From positions 94,909,813 to 94,973,812 of the forward strand of contig OX465283.1 in the NCBI GenBank assembly GCA_949987705.1: a stretch of 64,000 bases of DNA. Direction: 5' to 3'. A model generated the notes under the pieces. The model did no database searches. It saw nothing but the letters and a program-made list of their open reading frames with translations, and was not told the origin of the DNA. This DNA comes from Thereva unica (lineage: Eukaryota; Arthropoda; Insecta; Diptera; Therevidae). Below are positions 48,340 to 59,638 of this stretch, in pieces (within the stretch, counting starts at the first letter, position 1; each line of letters starts with the position of its first letter). The translations under genes were made by a program, and so were the position numbers.

Positions 48340-49163
48340 ATGAGCGACGGAAAGAGTTTCGATGACAAATTAATTGAAGAGGTGAGAGCTCGCCCAAACA
48401 TTTACGCGAAATCCTCCGGAGGATTTAAAAATGTAGCAATGAAAGCACAGCTTTGGAATGAAATTGCCCAAGCTGTATCTGAGAATGGTTAGTAAATATA
48501 TTGAAAATATTTTTATAAAATCTTATTTAACTGAATATTTTAATTAAAGAAACTGCTTGCAAAACCAGATGGAAAAGCTTAAGAGATAAATATGCAAGAG
48601 AGCTAAAGACTTTACCATCTGGAAGTGGCCAAGCCCAAAATATAAAATGGGAATATTTTAAATCTCTAAGCTTCCTAAAACCCCATTTACGTACAGCCAA
48701 GTAAGAATAAAATTTTAAGTTAAATTCGATTTATGTAACCGAATTATTTTTTAGGGTAAAGGGTAACTTTGAGGATAAGGCGAGCAGAACTAGCACACCG
48801 CGTTCTTTGTCAACGACAAGCGACAATGCTTCTTCACAATTTTACACATTTGAAGACATTATAATCGAAGATCCAGATGAAATTATAATAGAAGATTCAG
48901 ATCTAGAATATCCTCGGCAGGATAATAACGATTGTGATGCTTCAAATAGTACTGCTCGCTTGAATAATTGTACGAAAGAACCATGGGAGGGGAGGGGTCG
49001 AAAAAGAACGGCGAAGAAAGATGTTGAAAGCAAATTTTTGGAAACAATGGATGGCTTCCAAAAATATTTCAAAGCTCCAAAACCGTCTGTACCACTAACA
49101 GAAGCAGATTCATATTTTATTGGTGCTGCAAGCATGCTGCGAGGGCTGAACCCTGAAATTTAA
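48340..49163 (+). CDS. Harbinger MADF-domain DNA-binding protein (235 aa, 3 exons)
   Basis: Exons 48340-48487, 48550-48700 and 48755-49163, with GT-AG introns of 62 and 54 bp and consistent phases (708 bp). The N-terminus is a MADF domain (DDKLIEEVRARPNIYAKSSG, LWNEIAQAV, CKTRWKSLRDKYARELK, WEYFKSLSFL), followed by an acidic linker (DEIIIEDSDLEY) and a basic patch (GRGRKRTAKKD). In PIF/Harbinger elements the partner protein binds DNA and brings the transposase to the nucleus and element ends. No defects were seen. Confidence 0.85.
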
Positions 49164-49337
49164 TTGAGAGCCAAGGCAAACATTATGATGTATTTATCGG
49201 AATTGCAATTGGATCAATTGAATGGTGGTGATGGGTCATCAATCGAACTACATTAAACGTTCACTTATATTTAAAGCTCAAGGAAAGGATTGTTTTTAAT
49301 AAAAACCATAATAATCAATAAAAATATTAATACTTGT

Positions 49338-50731
49338 TTATTTAATCTTTCTTTGTAAATGTATTGCTCCTTCGTTATTAACCCATTCCATTAAAGTGTT
49401 TCTCAATTGGAATGCTTGTTTCGTAGCATTGTTTGAACCCAATTTTTTTGTTTTGTTTTTTTCCGAGAGTGCACTGTCTACCCCAACCTCTTGACGCCAT
49501 TCTCCTTCATGAATAATACCGTCAGCGTCTTCCCAGTCAACAAACTTTGAAGGACAATAAATAACTGCAGCTTGCTCATTTCGTTTTATAAAGTTATGAA
49601 GTGCAATTGTAGCAAGAACAACCTTTTCGGCAGTTGGAGGTAAACAAACTAATGACGTTTTCAGAATCCTCCATCTAGCGACAAGAATTCCGAAGGAATT
49701 TTCGATTACCACTCTAGCTCGTGATAATCGATAATTAAATATTTTTTTGTTAAGAGCCAGTAATTTTCCTGGATATGCCTTCATTAAATTATTCCGCAAT
49801 GGGAAAGCTGGGTCTCCAATAAAAAAATAAGGAAACATTATATTGGATGCGGGTAGTTTACAGATTTTGGGCAAAGGTAAGTTGTTGGCGTAGAGCTGCT
49901 TTCCGAATTCAGAATTTGAATGAATTCCTAAAAAAACTTTTTTGCAAGTTTTCGGTATTAATATTAAAGACATAATTATTACCACCATCACTTTGACTTC
50001 CAAATGCTCCTACATTTACTGCAGTAAAACAATATCTGGCATCACAAGCTGCCAATAATACAATACTAAAATGGCTCTTGTAATTGTAAAACATGCTGCC
50101 ACTTCGGGTAGGACGTTGGATGCTGATATGTTTGCCATCAATTGCACCTACGCAATGAGGCAAATTCCAGAGAGTCTCAAAGTCATTGGCAATATTTTGG
50201 TAATCCCTGATATTTGGTGTGGGAACATAAATTGGGGAAAGAACATCCCAAATAATCTCACAAGTTTCCACAAAAATCTGGCGTATAGTCGATTTTCCCA
50301 TCTTATAGGTCCATGCTAAATTGATGACTGACCCCTTGCGAGAGGTACCTTAAATAAAAAAAATTACTATCCTCCATTCGAAATTTATAATTGATGCTTA
50401 TAAAACTGTTAATTGAAAACAAACAAACACACGTTAAAGTTACAGCCAATCTGCACTCTGGATTAATGGATGGTCTAATTGAATTTTTACATAAGTTTTG
50501 TTTGAGCAGCGTTAGCAAGAGATCATATATCGGCCTCGTCATTCTAGTATGCTTAAAAAAATCCTCCGGGTCATTATTTTTAATATGGAGGAAACTGGTT
50601 GTAAAGTATCCGTTAACATCTCGGGACAAATTCACTTCCCGGACCCACCAGCGCCTTATATTTCGATTGTATAAATTGTTATATTGTTTATACAATATGA
50701 ATAACATTGTTAACAACATTAATTCTTCCAT
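49338..50731 (-). pseudogene. Harbinger DDE transposase with one frameshift
   Basis: Minus-strand exons: 50731-50433, 50348-49983 and 49927-49338, with introns of 84 and 55 bp. Motifs: RPSINPECRLAVTL, YLSQGVS, GKSTIRQIF, LPHCVGAIDGKHI (first Asp), FGSQSDGG, FFIGDPAFPL (second Asp) and RARVVIENSFGIL (Glu). The DDE_4-type triad is intact, but a one-base shift near 50320-50330, between YLSQGVS and the GKSTI motif, breaks the frame. If the shift is a sequencing or assembly error, the gene would be complete. Confidence 0.85.
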
Positions 50732-52067
50732 GATTTTTTTTTTTTTGACAAATAGGAAATACTTTCAATAATAACAATGTATTAAGCCTACTTTGACCGT
50801 TAAAAAATTTTAACGCCAAGAAAATCCGGCTTCAATGTGTTTGGTTGAAAAGCTTCGGCGTCGCGTCTCTCAGCGTATCGTTCACGTCGCGTCGCGTCGC
50901 GTCCCTATGTACTTCCAATGTAAGGCGGTGAAATGGGGTTTACCCAAACCGCTGGTGCTATAGGGCTGAAATTTTGACAGTGCATTCCTTTAATGACGTG
51001 GACATCCACTAAAATACGATTTTTCGAAATTCATACCCTAAGGGGGTGAATTGGGGTTTTTCCAAACCGCTAAAGCTATAGGGCTGAAATTTTGACAATG
51101 CATCTCTATAATGGCGTGGACATCCACTATAAAGCGATTTTGCGAAATTCATCCCCTAAGGGGGTGAAATAGGGTTACTCCAAACCGCTGGAGCTATAGG
51201 GCTGAAATTTTGACAGTGCATCCCTTTAATGACGTGGACATCCACTAAGAAGCGATTTTTCGAAATTCATCCCCTAAGTGGGTGAAATGGGGTCAACCCA
51301 AAACCGCTGGAGCTACAGGGCTGAAATTTTGACAGTGCGTCCCTATAATGGCGTGGACATCCACTAAAAAGCGATTTTTCGAAATTCATCCCCTAAGGGA
51401 TTGAAATGGGGTTTATCCAAACCGCTAAATTTATAATGCTGAAATTTTGACAGTGCATCCCTACAATGGCATGGACATCCACTATGTAGCGATTTTTCGA
51501 AATTCATCCCATAAGGGGATTAAATGGGGTTAACCCAAACCGCTGGAGCTAAACGGGTGAAATTTTGACAGTGCATCTCTATAATGACTTGGACATTCAC
51601 TAAGAGGCGATTACTCGAAATTCATCACCTAAGGGGGTGAAATGGGGTTAACCCAAACCTCTGAAGCTGAAGGGCTGAAATTTTGACAGTGCATCCCTAT
51701 AATCACGTAGAAATGTATGACTTGAAATTCACTTTATTTAATATTCATTTGTGATTGCTTCATAATTTCTTGCACCCACGTAAATAGGCGAACAAACTTA
51801 ACGAACGTTCGTCATACCCTAAAATGTCACTTCCCTTGATGACATATATATGCCAATCTCTGCTTCAAAACTTGCAGATTTGTTGAGCAGACGTGATATG
51901 CGCAGCAATTTGTTTACCATATTTATTAAAAAAGTGCACTAAAATCCTTTTTAGGGATAATAACAGCTGACTTTTTTGTTTGTTTTTTTTTTTTTTGAAG
52001 GAAAACATTGCACATAATAAACAGTTTTTATTTTAAGGCGTTGCAAGGCACGCGGGTTTTATGCTAG

Positions 52068-52540
52068 TTAAATAATATAATTTAGTGAAAGATTCAAAAC
52101 ATGTTCCACCGAAGTAAACAAAAAAACTATCACTATTTTGCGGCCGAGGATTGAGCTTGGTTCCCCGGGATAGGATTCAAGCGCCTTAGCTCCAGCCTCT
52201 AGGCTACCGATTCAAAACATATTCCACCAAAGTAAAAAAAATATTATATTTTACCATTGCGCGAGGATTGAACTTGGTCGAGGATTGAACTTGGATTTCA
52301 GCGTCTTAGCTCTGGCCCTGGGGTACCGATTATGCACTTTATTAGAAATCTCTTTTTTGTCGTTAAATATACTTCCGGTTGGAATTTCCAGACCATTTTC
52401 TCAGTTTTAGGTCTCTTGATCAAGAGCTACAATTTGAAGATATGGCCCAAGCCTGTAGCGACAGTACTTTCAGAGATGAAAGAAGGTCACAGACGGACAA
52501 TAACTTAAAAATTACGACCTTTAGAGTAATTTGAGTGGAA
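52068..52540. other. Spacer with two tRNA-derived SINE relics
   Basis: Sequences near 52141-52211 and 52257-52331 share GAGGATTGARCTTGG, CAAGCGCCTTAGCTC-type and GGCTACCGATT/GGGTACCGATT blocks that match the head of the SINE at 39.5 kb in the same (reverse) orientation. Both are decayed. Confidence 0.55.
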
Positions 52541-52544
52541 CACT

Positions 52545-52745
52545 GGCATATCTCGCCACTGTGCGGCGCTATAGTTCTTCATATGTCATTCTATCTTGCC
52601 AGCCATTTGCTCGCCATTTTTAGGATACGACATAGGAATCTATTGATAAAAACTTGAAAGCGTCTTGTGATGAATTAGGTGACTTTCCATGTTTCGCAGC
52701 CATACAAAAGAACTGCCTTAACATTTTTTATGTGGCAGTGCTAAG
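52545..52745 (-). pseudogene. RTE RT C-terminal fragment
   Basis: Minus-strand reading gives KAVLLYGCETWKVT, FQVFINRFLCRILK and YEEL with RR, the RTE C-terminal pattern. The piece is related in position to the fragment at 4930-5265 (shared nucleotide block GGCGCYATAGTTCTTC). Confidence 0.65.
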
Positions 52746-52859
52746 CACAGGAATCACCTTATACACTACTAGCACGATATGTCGTTTATCACGTCATGAT
52801 GCAATGTCTAGCAGTGAGTCTATAATGAGGGGGGAGGAACAGGTTAAGGGTTAATAAGG

Positions 52860-53000
52860 CACGGGGGGGGGGGGGGTATTCAAGAAGGTAGTGATGAACC
52901 CTGTGCTTGATCTCTTGGATGTTGTAGCAGCTCGGAAAAACGGACTGCGAGAGATTATTCCACAGTCGAGGAATTGTAATTGATCAGCCGTAATTTGGTA
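52860..53000 (-). pseudogene. CR1/Jockey-type RT 3' end fragment
   Basis: IPRLWNNLSQSVFPSCYN and HRVHHYLLEY are readable, typical of the last residues of this RT group. It ends at a G14-16 run (52864-52879). Confidence 0.5.
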
Positions 53001-53613
53001 TTAGTTGATATCTCCGTCTATCTCCCTCCCTCTGTCGTGCTTTATTTATTCTGGAATTGGAAAGTGTCTGTCAGTATGTGTGTCGGCTTGTGCGCATCCT
53101 CACGTGTTGGAGCCCAACTAGAAAAGAGAGAAACTTGATATTTTTTTGTAGATGCATGGACAGGTGGCTAAAAGTAGCTGTGTGGCATCATTCCAAACTG
53201 AAAATGGCAGCCGCACAAGATGGTGGAAGATATAATAGAATAAAAATAGAAAATATAATCTATCAACTTGAAATTTTGGTCGCATGCCAACAGTTACACA
53301 GGGGGACTAACACGCGGCTTTGTGCTCCGTGCCGAAACTGTGCTAAATACTGCTGGAAGCTCGACTACACCCTCCACGTGGGGCGACTGGAAACAGACTC
53401 CTGGCATGGTCATGTCTCTACCAGGAGTGCTGGCTAATGGTAGTCGGGCGGAGAGAAGAACACTCTTTAAAAAATCACCCCAGTCTAAGGTGAAACAGGA
53501 TATGCCGATAGACTCGTGGCCAAGGGGGTGCTTGGTCTCTAATATCCGAACTCTGGATACCTGGCGTCCTCCAGTTTTAATTAGCCTTCCCACAGTACAC
53601 GGGCTCGCTGTGG
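53001..53613 (+). other. Probable 5' leader of the plus-strand LOA element
   Basis: No domain is recognisable; overlapping short frames on both strands are not convincing. The position directly ahead of ORF1 suggests a leader or a decayed 5' end. The true 5' end is not defined. Confidence 0.35.
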
Positions 53614-55062
53614 GTGACTTACTTTCCCGAATTACTCGTGGGACCATTTATGGAAACAAAAAATAAAAATAATGAGCTCGATGTAGCTCCGACAGCATCA
53701 TCCTCGTCAATTGTGACGATGGCCACATCTCAAGTGTCCTTAGGGTCGCAAGAGATAGCAATTGTCTCTACCAGCGGAGCCATTGGGCACGCAAGTTGTG
53801 AACCAATTGCTCAAACTAGCGGAGCCATTGGGCACGCAAGTTTGCAATCAACTGCTGCAACCGGTGGAGCCATTGGGCACACCGGTTCTTCAGACGGGTC
53901 GTCAGTCGCTGAAGATGAGTCTTTAGACGCAGTATCCGTCTGCAGTGTAGACTCGTTCAGTGTGTGTTCGGTTATTTCCGGAGCTACCACCATTGCCCGA
54001 GACTTGAATAAGATGGAGCTTGACAAAACCAGGTTTGTCAAACTCTCCAACCGCCAAAGGAAACGCTTTAATGAAGCAATGGCAAACGGCCTCTCCAGGG
54101 AAATGGCCCTGTAAGAAGCTTTAATAAAGCCCTCCAATAAGTCTGAGCTGAAGAGAGTTCGCTCAGAGGAGGAAACTCCGGAACGTCCAGAACAGAAGAG
54201 GACCAAGACGGCCAAAGGGCCCACCCGCCCCACTTTTAGATAGGTGGTAAGCAGTGTCAAGCTTGGCCTCATCTCGATTGACATGGTCAACTGCCCCCTG
54301 ACACCTGAGCAAATGGCACAGTTGCAGGAAGCGATCATCGACGTCGCAATTGAAAAAGCGGGCGGCGAAGTTAAGCCGTCTTTCGAGGGGAGCTTCCCGA
54401 GAAGAGGCTGGTTTATGTTAGTCTGCTCAAACCCTGAAACAGCGGAATGGGTGAGGAGTAACATATCCTTCATCAAGAGCAAGAGTGCTCTTGATATCAC
54501 TCTGGTGGAAGAGGGTAACTTCCCTCAGACTCACGTCATTCGTGGCTATTTCCCCCAGAGTGCTAACCGAAGCAACGAGAAAGTGCTGGCTACTATTGCC
54601 GCACAAAACTCGGTTCCCGCTGACAAGTGGAAAGTGGTCCAGAGGCGGGTAAATGACAACACCCTTCACTTGGTCATGGTAGTGGACACCGCCTCCGTGG
54701 CTAAGTTAATTAGTCTGAAGGGGAAAATCGCCTATCGATTCTCCCAGATCAGGCTAATTCCCAAGGATAAAGATCCTGCAAAGAAGCAGTCGCAAGAGCA
54801 AGGCTCGTCGTGTGACACTCAGACAACAGGGTCTGAAATGGCGCCTCCCGATGCTTCTGTTGTCACCGAGGACAGCAATGCCGCTACTTTGGCCATAGGG
54901 TCATCTGACGGCGGAGCTGCGCTCGCTGTGACTCCGGGACCGTCAGGCGTTGTTCCATTCCCGGCTCCCGCATCTGTAGCATGCGCCAGGGAGCCTGCAT
55001 CGGAGCTAACTGCGGAGCGGAAAAAGAACACGCCTGCCAAACCGGAGCGGAGCACGGGGTAA
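53614..55062 (+). pseudogene. LOA ORF1 (DUF4780-like), two in-frame stops
   Basis: One frame throughout with TAA at 54112 and TAG at 54241. The N-terminal part has three copies of a repeated GAIGH-containing unit (53780-53885), then a Ser/Val-rich stretch and a basic region RQRKRFNEAMANG. The second half (from about 54280) carries a DUF4780-like fold: LTPEQMAQLQEAI, SFPRRGWFMLVCSNPETAEWV, HVIRGYFPQSANRSNEKVLA and HLVMVVDTASVAKL. The C-terminus is Ala/Pro/Ser-rich. No zinc knuckles. ORF1 proteins of this kind form RNA-binding particles with the element transcript. Confidence 0.8.
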
Positions 55063-55142
55063 ATCTGTACCCCCCAAGGGCAAAGACGGTAGGACAAAGG
55101 GTCCTAGACAAGCCAAGAAGACCGGGCTTGTCAAACGCTCCT

Positions 55143-55242
55143 TGGAAAAAAAATTAGCTCCATAAGGGCACTCCAAGTAAACTTGCACCATGCGAAAGGG
55201 GTATCCTCCACCCTGTGCAAGACTTTTGTGGAGAGGTACCTT
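55143..55242 (+). pseudogene. LOA ORF2 endonuclease start (plus copy)
   Basis: IRALQVNLHHAKGVSSTLCK is readable, the first beta strand and helix of an APE-like endonuclease. The reading continues in frame at 59100 beyond the minus-strand insertion. Confidence 0.8.
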
Positions 55243-55327
55243 TTTTTTTCTTTTTCCCTGTGTGAGGTATTAGGTCCAAAGGTACTGCGGCCATTTAGTT
55301 GGCCTATTGTACTACAACCCCTACACC

Positions 55328-58300
55328 TCATATTTGTAGGCCAGACCGCCTGAACAAGTTCAGCAGTCTGCCTAGTGGTTTGTCGCTTAGACTTGAGTGT
55401 TCGAGCAGGGACTTCTCGAACAAAGAGACCCTGCTCCTCGCTATTGCAGGGCACTCACAGAGAACATGGAAGGCAGACTCATCCTCTTCTAGGCAAAGCC
55501 TACATGTAGGGTCCTCCGCCCTTCCTATCTTCCATAAGTGGTAATTTAGGGCACAGTGTCCGGTAATTAAGCCAACAAGTGTCCTAACATCACTCCTACT
55601 GCGCCGTAATAATTCCTTGGCCGTCTTAGGGGACGGCCCTGGAAGGAACCGCTTAGAGTTGGCCAGTCCAGGCGCGGACCTCCAGCGTTCAATATGTTTC
55701 ATCAAGGTCCGATCGGCCAGGGCCCTTTGCAGCAAGCTGGGCGGTGCCCCAATAGCCGGCTCTGGACCAATGAATTCTAAATCAGAGCCCTGTTTAGCCA
55801 GGGCATCCGCACTTTCATTTGCTTCGAAGCCCCGGTGACCCGGGACCCAGACAAGTGTAATTTGATTGAGAACGCCCATTTCATGAAGAGCACGTTGGCA
55901 GTCCCAAACTAATTTCGACTTGGTCCTACGGGACCTTATCGCTCTAATTGCCGCTATCAGAGAAGATAAAAATCCGTTTATTTTGGTAGGCCCTTCTTAA
56001 GTTCTCATGAGTGCATGCCAGAATAGCGTACACCTCTGCTTAAAAGACAGTTGCCAGAGTGCCTAGACTTATAGCCTTGCTGAATCTGGGACTTTCACTC
56101 CAGATTCCTGCGCCTACACCTGTCTCTGTTTTAGAGCCATCGGTGTACCATACTAACCCGCCCGGCAAAACTTTAGGAAAAGTCCAGGTAAGCCTTTCCT
56201 GTATATGTACAGAAGGTTGCTTAAATTTTGAGATTTTATAGGGCATGCCGTCCGATAGCATCTCCGCTTCCGGAATCTCTTCTATGATGTTGATTATTAT
56301 AGAATGTCCTCGCCCAAGACCAGCTCCCAAGTAACCATTCGCTTTCAGCCGCAGCGCCGCGTTTATGGCGGATTTCTCTACCTCAAGGTGGAAGGGTACC
56401 AAATTGAGGAGAGTCTCCAGCGCTGCCGTTGGGGAAGTGCGGATGGCCCCAGTGATGGAGAGGCAAGCCATTCTTTGAATTTTGCTTAAAAAGGTTATGG
56501 AACCCTTAAGCTTCGTTCTGTGCCACCAAACTAAAGCTCCATAAGTTACCATGGGTCTTATGATGGTGGTGTATATCCAATACATGGTTTTCGGTTACAA
56601 ACCCCAGGTGGAACCACAAGCTCTGCGGCAAGCCCACAGGGATCTGCGCGTTCTACACATCACAGTGTCCATATGCTGTTTCCAATTGAGCTTGGCATCT
56701 AGCGTCACTCCTAAATATTTGGCTTGTTGTGAAAAGCCTATAGTTCTGCCCGCGAATGTAGGTTCCCAAATTCCCGGTAGTGATCGTTTCCTGGTGAAAG
56801 GAACTAGGATCGTTTTGTCGGGATTGACTTTTAGACCTACACTCTCGCACCAGCTAGAGACCAGACCAAGTGCCTGCTGCAGGCGCCTTGACATGGCGTC
56901 TTCAGATTCACCTGTAATTACTATGACGACATCGTCAGCGTAACCTTGGGCGAAAATGTTTCGACCGTCGAGCAGCTCGAGGAGTTCATCTACAACAAGG
57001 CACCAGAGAAGTGGAGATAAAACTCCTCCCTGCGGGCAGCCTCTTGCTATAGTGCCCTCCAGAGACCCCTCAACATGAGAAACAATTAGTTTGCGAGTTC
57101 TCAGCATAGAGTCAATCCAGTTGCAGAAAGTGCTACTTAGACTGTGTCTACTTAGAGCCCTAGCTATAGTATCAAAGGATGTGTTGTCAAAGGCTCCCTC
57201 GATATCGAGGAAGGCCGTCAGCGCAACTCCTTTGCTTAGAGCTGCATGTTCAAGCCTGAGCACCAGATTGTGCAGTGCTGTCTCAGTAGACTTGCCCGCC
57301 TGGTACGCATGCTGATAGGAGCTTAGTGGTTGGCTTTGAAGATAAGTTTCCCTTATCGCCCGGTCGACAATTTTCTCCATTGTCTTCAAGGCAAAAGACG
57401 AGAGACTTATCGGCCTGAAAGATTTAGTCAGGGTGTAATCTGAACGCCCTGGCTTAGGTATAAATGTTATGTTGACGTGCCTCCAGACGGATGGGATGTA
57501 GCCATGTGCGAAGGAAGCCCTAAATAATTTGCATTATAAGGGAGTGACTAGGTCGCAGCCCTCCTGTAGCAGAATGGGATAGATTCCGTCTGCTCCAGGG
57601 GACTTGTATGGTTTGAACGATCTAATCGCCTCCCTAAGAGCTTCATGGTTGAACAAGGTATTTGCTTCTGTCCAGGCGGCTTTGGGCACTTTAGAAAGTT
57701 GGCCTATTCGCTGCCCAGCAGAAGTTATGTTCTCTTTTGAAGAAATGGTTGTGCCTGGGAAATGTGCCTGGAGCAATATTATCAAGGTTTCTTCCCTAGA
57801 CTGTGTGAAAGAGCCATCGGTTCTCCTGATGGATCCAAGATCTACCGACAAGCCCTTTGATAAAGCTTTATAGATTTTTGCTGAGTCTCGAATGTCTTCG
57901 ACACTCTTGCAGAAATTCCTCCAGCTATTTCTTTTTGCTCGTCTGATTGCCCTGTTATAGCTGGTTAGCGAGCTTTTATAACTCTCCCAGTTGCCGCTCT
58001 TCTTAGCTGCGTCGAACCGTTTCCTCGTAGCGGATCTTAACTTGGAGAGCTCGTTATTCCACCATGGAGTTTTCCTATTACGCGTCCTCATCAGAACAGG
58101 GCAGTTATTGCTGTAAGCAGCAGTAACCGCCTCCGTAAATAAGTCCGCGGATAGTTCTACATCCATCGTAGATTTGATTGAGTGCATGGAACCCTTGAAT
58201 ATGCTACTGAGTTCGGCCCGAAAGTCTGTCCAGTTCGTATTTCTAGGATTCCTGTATGTACTCACATTTTCCAAAGATTCACTCACGTAAGTGGCAACTT

Positions 58301-58592
58301 GTTGAGTAGCTAGCGTGATGTCTATAACCTCACGTCTCCTACCGTTGTCGAAGGTAGGATCCGTGCCGCGATTTAATATGTCCAGGTTAGTAGTTAAGAG
58401 GTAATCAAAAAGGTATTCACCCCTTTTGTTCACTCCACTGCTACCCCAGGCATCATGATGGGCGTTCGCATCACATCCTATGATGATCTGCAGACCGCTC
58501 CTGTTAGAGTGACCCACGATATCCTTGAGTTCTTTGGACGGTGGTGGGTCTCTGGAGTCATAGGGGAGGTATGCCGAACATAAGGTAATCAT
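55328..58592 (-). pseudogene. LOA ORF2: endonuclease, RT, RNase H
   Basis: Minus-strand pieces: endonuclease end (58592-58270: CDANAHHDAWGSS and RREVIDITLA), pre-RT (TPWWNNELSKLRSATRKRF), RT (57389-56595: YQAGKSTETALHNL, AFLDIEGAFDNTSFD, GCPQGGVLSPLLWCLVVD, GYADDVVIVI), RT tail (MYWIYTTIIRPMVTYGALVWW), RNase H (VWYTDGSKTETGVGAG; WVPGHRGFEANESADALAK) and a CRLCLEEDESAFHVLCEC tail. Frame breaks occur near 57530-57390 (which lacks the expected RT1 motif in frame), 56590 and 56040-55880. RT catalytic YADD is kept. Better preserved than the 5.3-7.0 kb relative. Confidence 0.9.
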
Positions 58593-58652
58593 GCTCTTGC
58601 TGCCCCCCTGTTAATCTGTATCATCACCACTACCAGGTCTCTCCACGATTTA

Positions 58653-59021
58653 TCAAGAGGTCACCTCAATTGGCTGGTTCTGTAGTTCCAGCCTGCAGAG
58701 CACCTGCTCCGGTTCCCTAACATCGTTAGGAACCCAGAACGTGATTCGCTTATATTTGGGAAGGTCCTTTTCCTCAATTACTCTGAGGTTGGCCCCTTCC
58801 CACAAGTGAAGCCTGGTGACAGCATTTGTCAACCATTGGCTGGTGGGTTCGTTGGCGCAGGTGATCTTGATGAGACCCCCTGCCGCCCTTGCACCCAAAA
58901 ACTGAGGCGGACAATCGCCTTTACGACTTTTGTCTACCTCACACAGGATGGCATCGCAGACGGAGGATGATTGCTCCTCTGTCAATTTGCCCTCGGGATA
59001 GTTGTCCAGGACCACTGCCAT
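58653..59021 (-). pseudogene. LOA ORF1 C-terminal part (DUF4780-like)
   Basis: Contains LTEEQSSSVCDAIL, CPPQFLGARAAGGLIKITCANEPTSQWL and RITFWVPNDVREPEQVLCRLE, parallel to the DUF4780-like region of the plus-strand ORF1. The element is 5'-truncated in ORF1 so only 122 residues are left. Confidence 0.75.
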
Positions 59022-59099
59022 GGTGATCCCAGCGAGGAGTTGATGCTACCAATTTCTCAGGTCCAGAAACTTCTGGCAGTCCAGCGGTCGTCCAGGTCT

Positions 59100-59402
59100 A
59101 GAGGTACCTTACCCTTGCTCTTATTCAAGAGCCCTGGGTAACCGATGGCAAAGTCAGAGGACTTACCACCGGCTCAAGTAAACTAGTGTATGATCGGAGA
59201 TGTGGGGCGCCTCGCGCTGCCCTCCTAATTGACAATCGTGTCACTTATCTCTCCATTACTAACTTTATTTCTAGAGATCTAGTGGCGATCTCGGTTGCGG
59301 TTCCCACCGCCAACGGATTCCAAGAAATCGTTCTTGCGTCCGCTTACTTTCCGGGGGATGTAGCAGTAGTGCCACCCCAGGAGGCTCAAGATCTCATTAA
59401 GT
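59100..59402 (+). pseudogene. LOA endonuclease continuation (plus copy)
   Basis: Reads LALIQEPWVTDGKVRGLTTG, RRCGAPRAALLIDNRVTYL, FISRDLVAISVAV and VLASAYFPGDVAVVPPQEA, the middle of the APE-like domain including the catalytic Glu (QEPW). Ends at the (TAA)n tail of the CR1-like insertion. Confidence 0.85.
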
Positions 59403-59638
59403 TAATAATAATAATAATAATTTATTTCGGAAGTTGTACACAAGATTTTCATCTTTTTTCGTACCTACATATGTACATATTTATAATTATAATTCAAAGC
59501 TTATCATAATCTAGTTTCTATATCTAAAAAAAAGAAAAACAAACTTCAATTAATATTACAGAAAAAAACCAGAAAGGACAAAAGGTAAAGGAAGTAAATG
59601 TGGAAATAAAGGAGAGCGAAATTTAGAGAAAAGAAATA

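Larger units (their letters stand above)
48081..50920. mobile_element. PIF/Harbinger element with TAA target duplication
   Basis: Inverted ends GGAAGTACATAGGGACGCGA (48085) and its complement finish with a pentamer run (GACGC repeated). TAA lies outside both ends (48078-48080 and 50921-50923), and one copy completes the interrupted 118-bp repeat, so the 3-bp duplication is firm. It carries the two divergent genes expected of PIF/Harbinger: a MADF/Myb-like DNA-binding gene (plus) and a DDE transposase (minus). Confidence 0.93.
47527..51720. repeat. 118-bp tandem repeat array (about 12 units) within the Helitron-like element
   Basis: Units contain AACCGCTGGAGCTATAGGGC, AAATTTTGACAGTGCATCCC, GACGTGGACATCCACTAA and CGATTTTTCGAAATTCATCC. 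Starts (AACCGCT) occur at 47537, 47631, 47749, 47867 and 47986 on the left and at about 50947, 51065, 51183, 51301, 51420, 51538 and 51656 on the right. The Harbinger element occupies 48081-50920. Divergence among units is modest. Confidence 0.92.
47276..52067 (+). mobile_element. Helitron-like (MINE-1-like) non-autonomous element with tandem core
   Basis: Starts TCCTTACTAATATTATAAAT preceded by A, then a GTCT microsatellite (TCTGTCTGTCTGTC near 47308). It ends with a GC-rich GCGTTGCAAGGCACGC hairpin and CTAG at 52064-52067 followed by T. The TC...CTAG ends between A and T and the ACTAATATTATAAA start are hallmarks of insect Helitron-like elements. Most of the core is a 118-bp tandem array split by a PIF/Harbinger element. 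No Rep/helicase is encoded. Confidence 0.75.
55243..59099 (-). mobile_element. Minus-strand LOA element, 5'-truncated, inserted in a plus-strand LOA
   Basis: The 3' end shows as a T-rich tract (TTTTTTTC TTTTTCCC) just right of the target duplication. ORF2 runs from about 58600 to 55330, and only the ORF1 end remains (58653-59021). Confidence 0.9.
55232..59110. repeat. 11-bp target duplication AGAGGTACCTT
   Basis: AGAGGTACCTT occurs at 55232-55242 and 59100-59110. The endonuclease frame of the plus-strand LOA is continuous through a single copy. Confidence 0.9.

Noticed and set aside
47527..51720. CRISPR-like or other spaced repeat array
   Set aside because: The 118-bp units are contiguous tandem copies without unique spacers, in a eukaryotic transposon setting.
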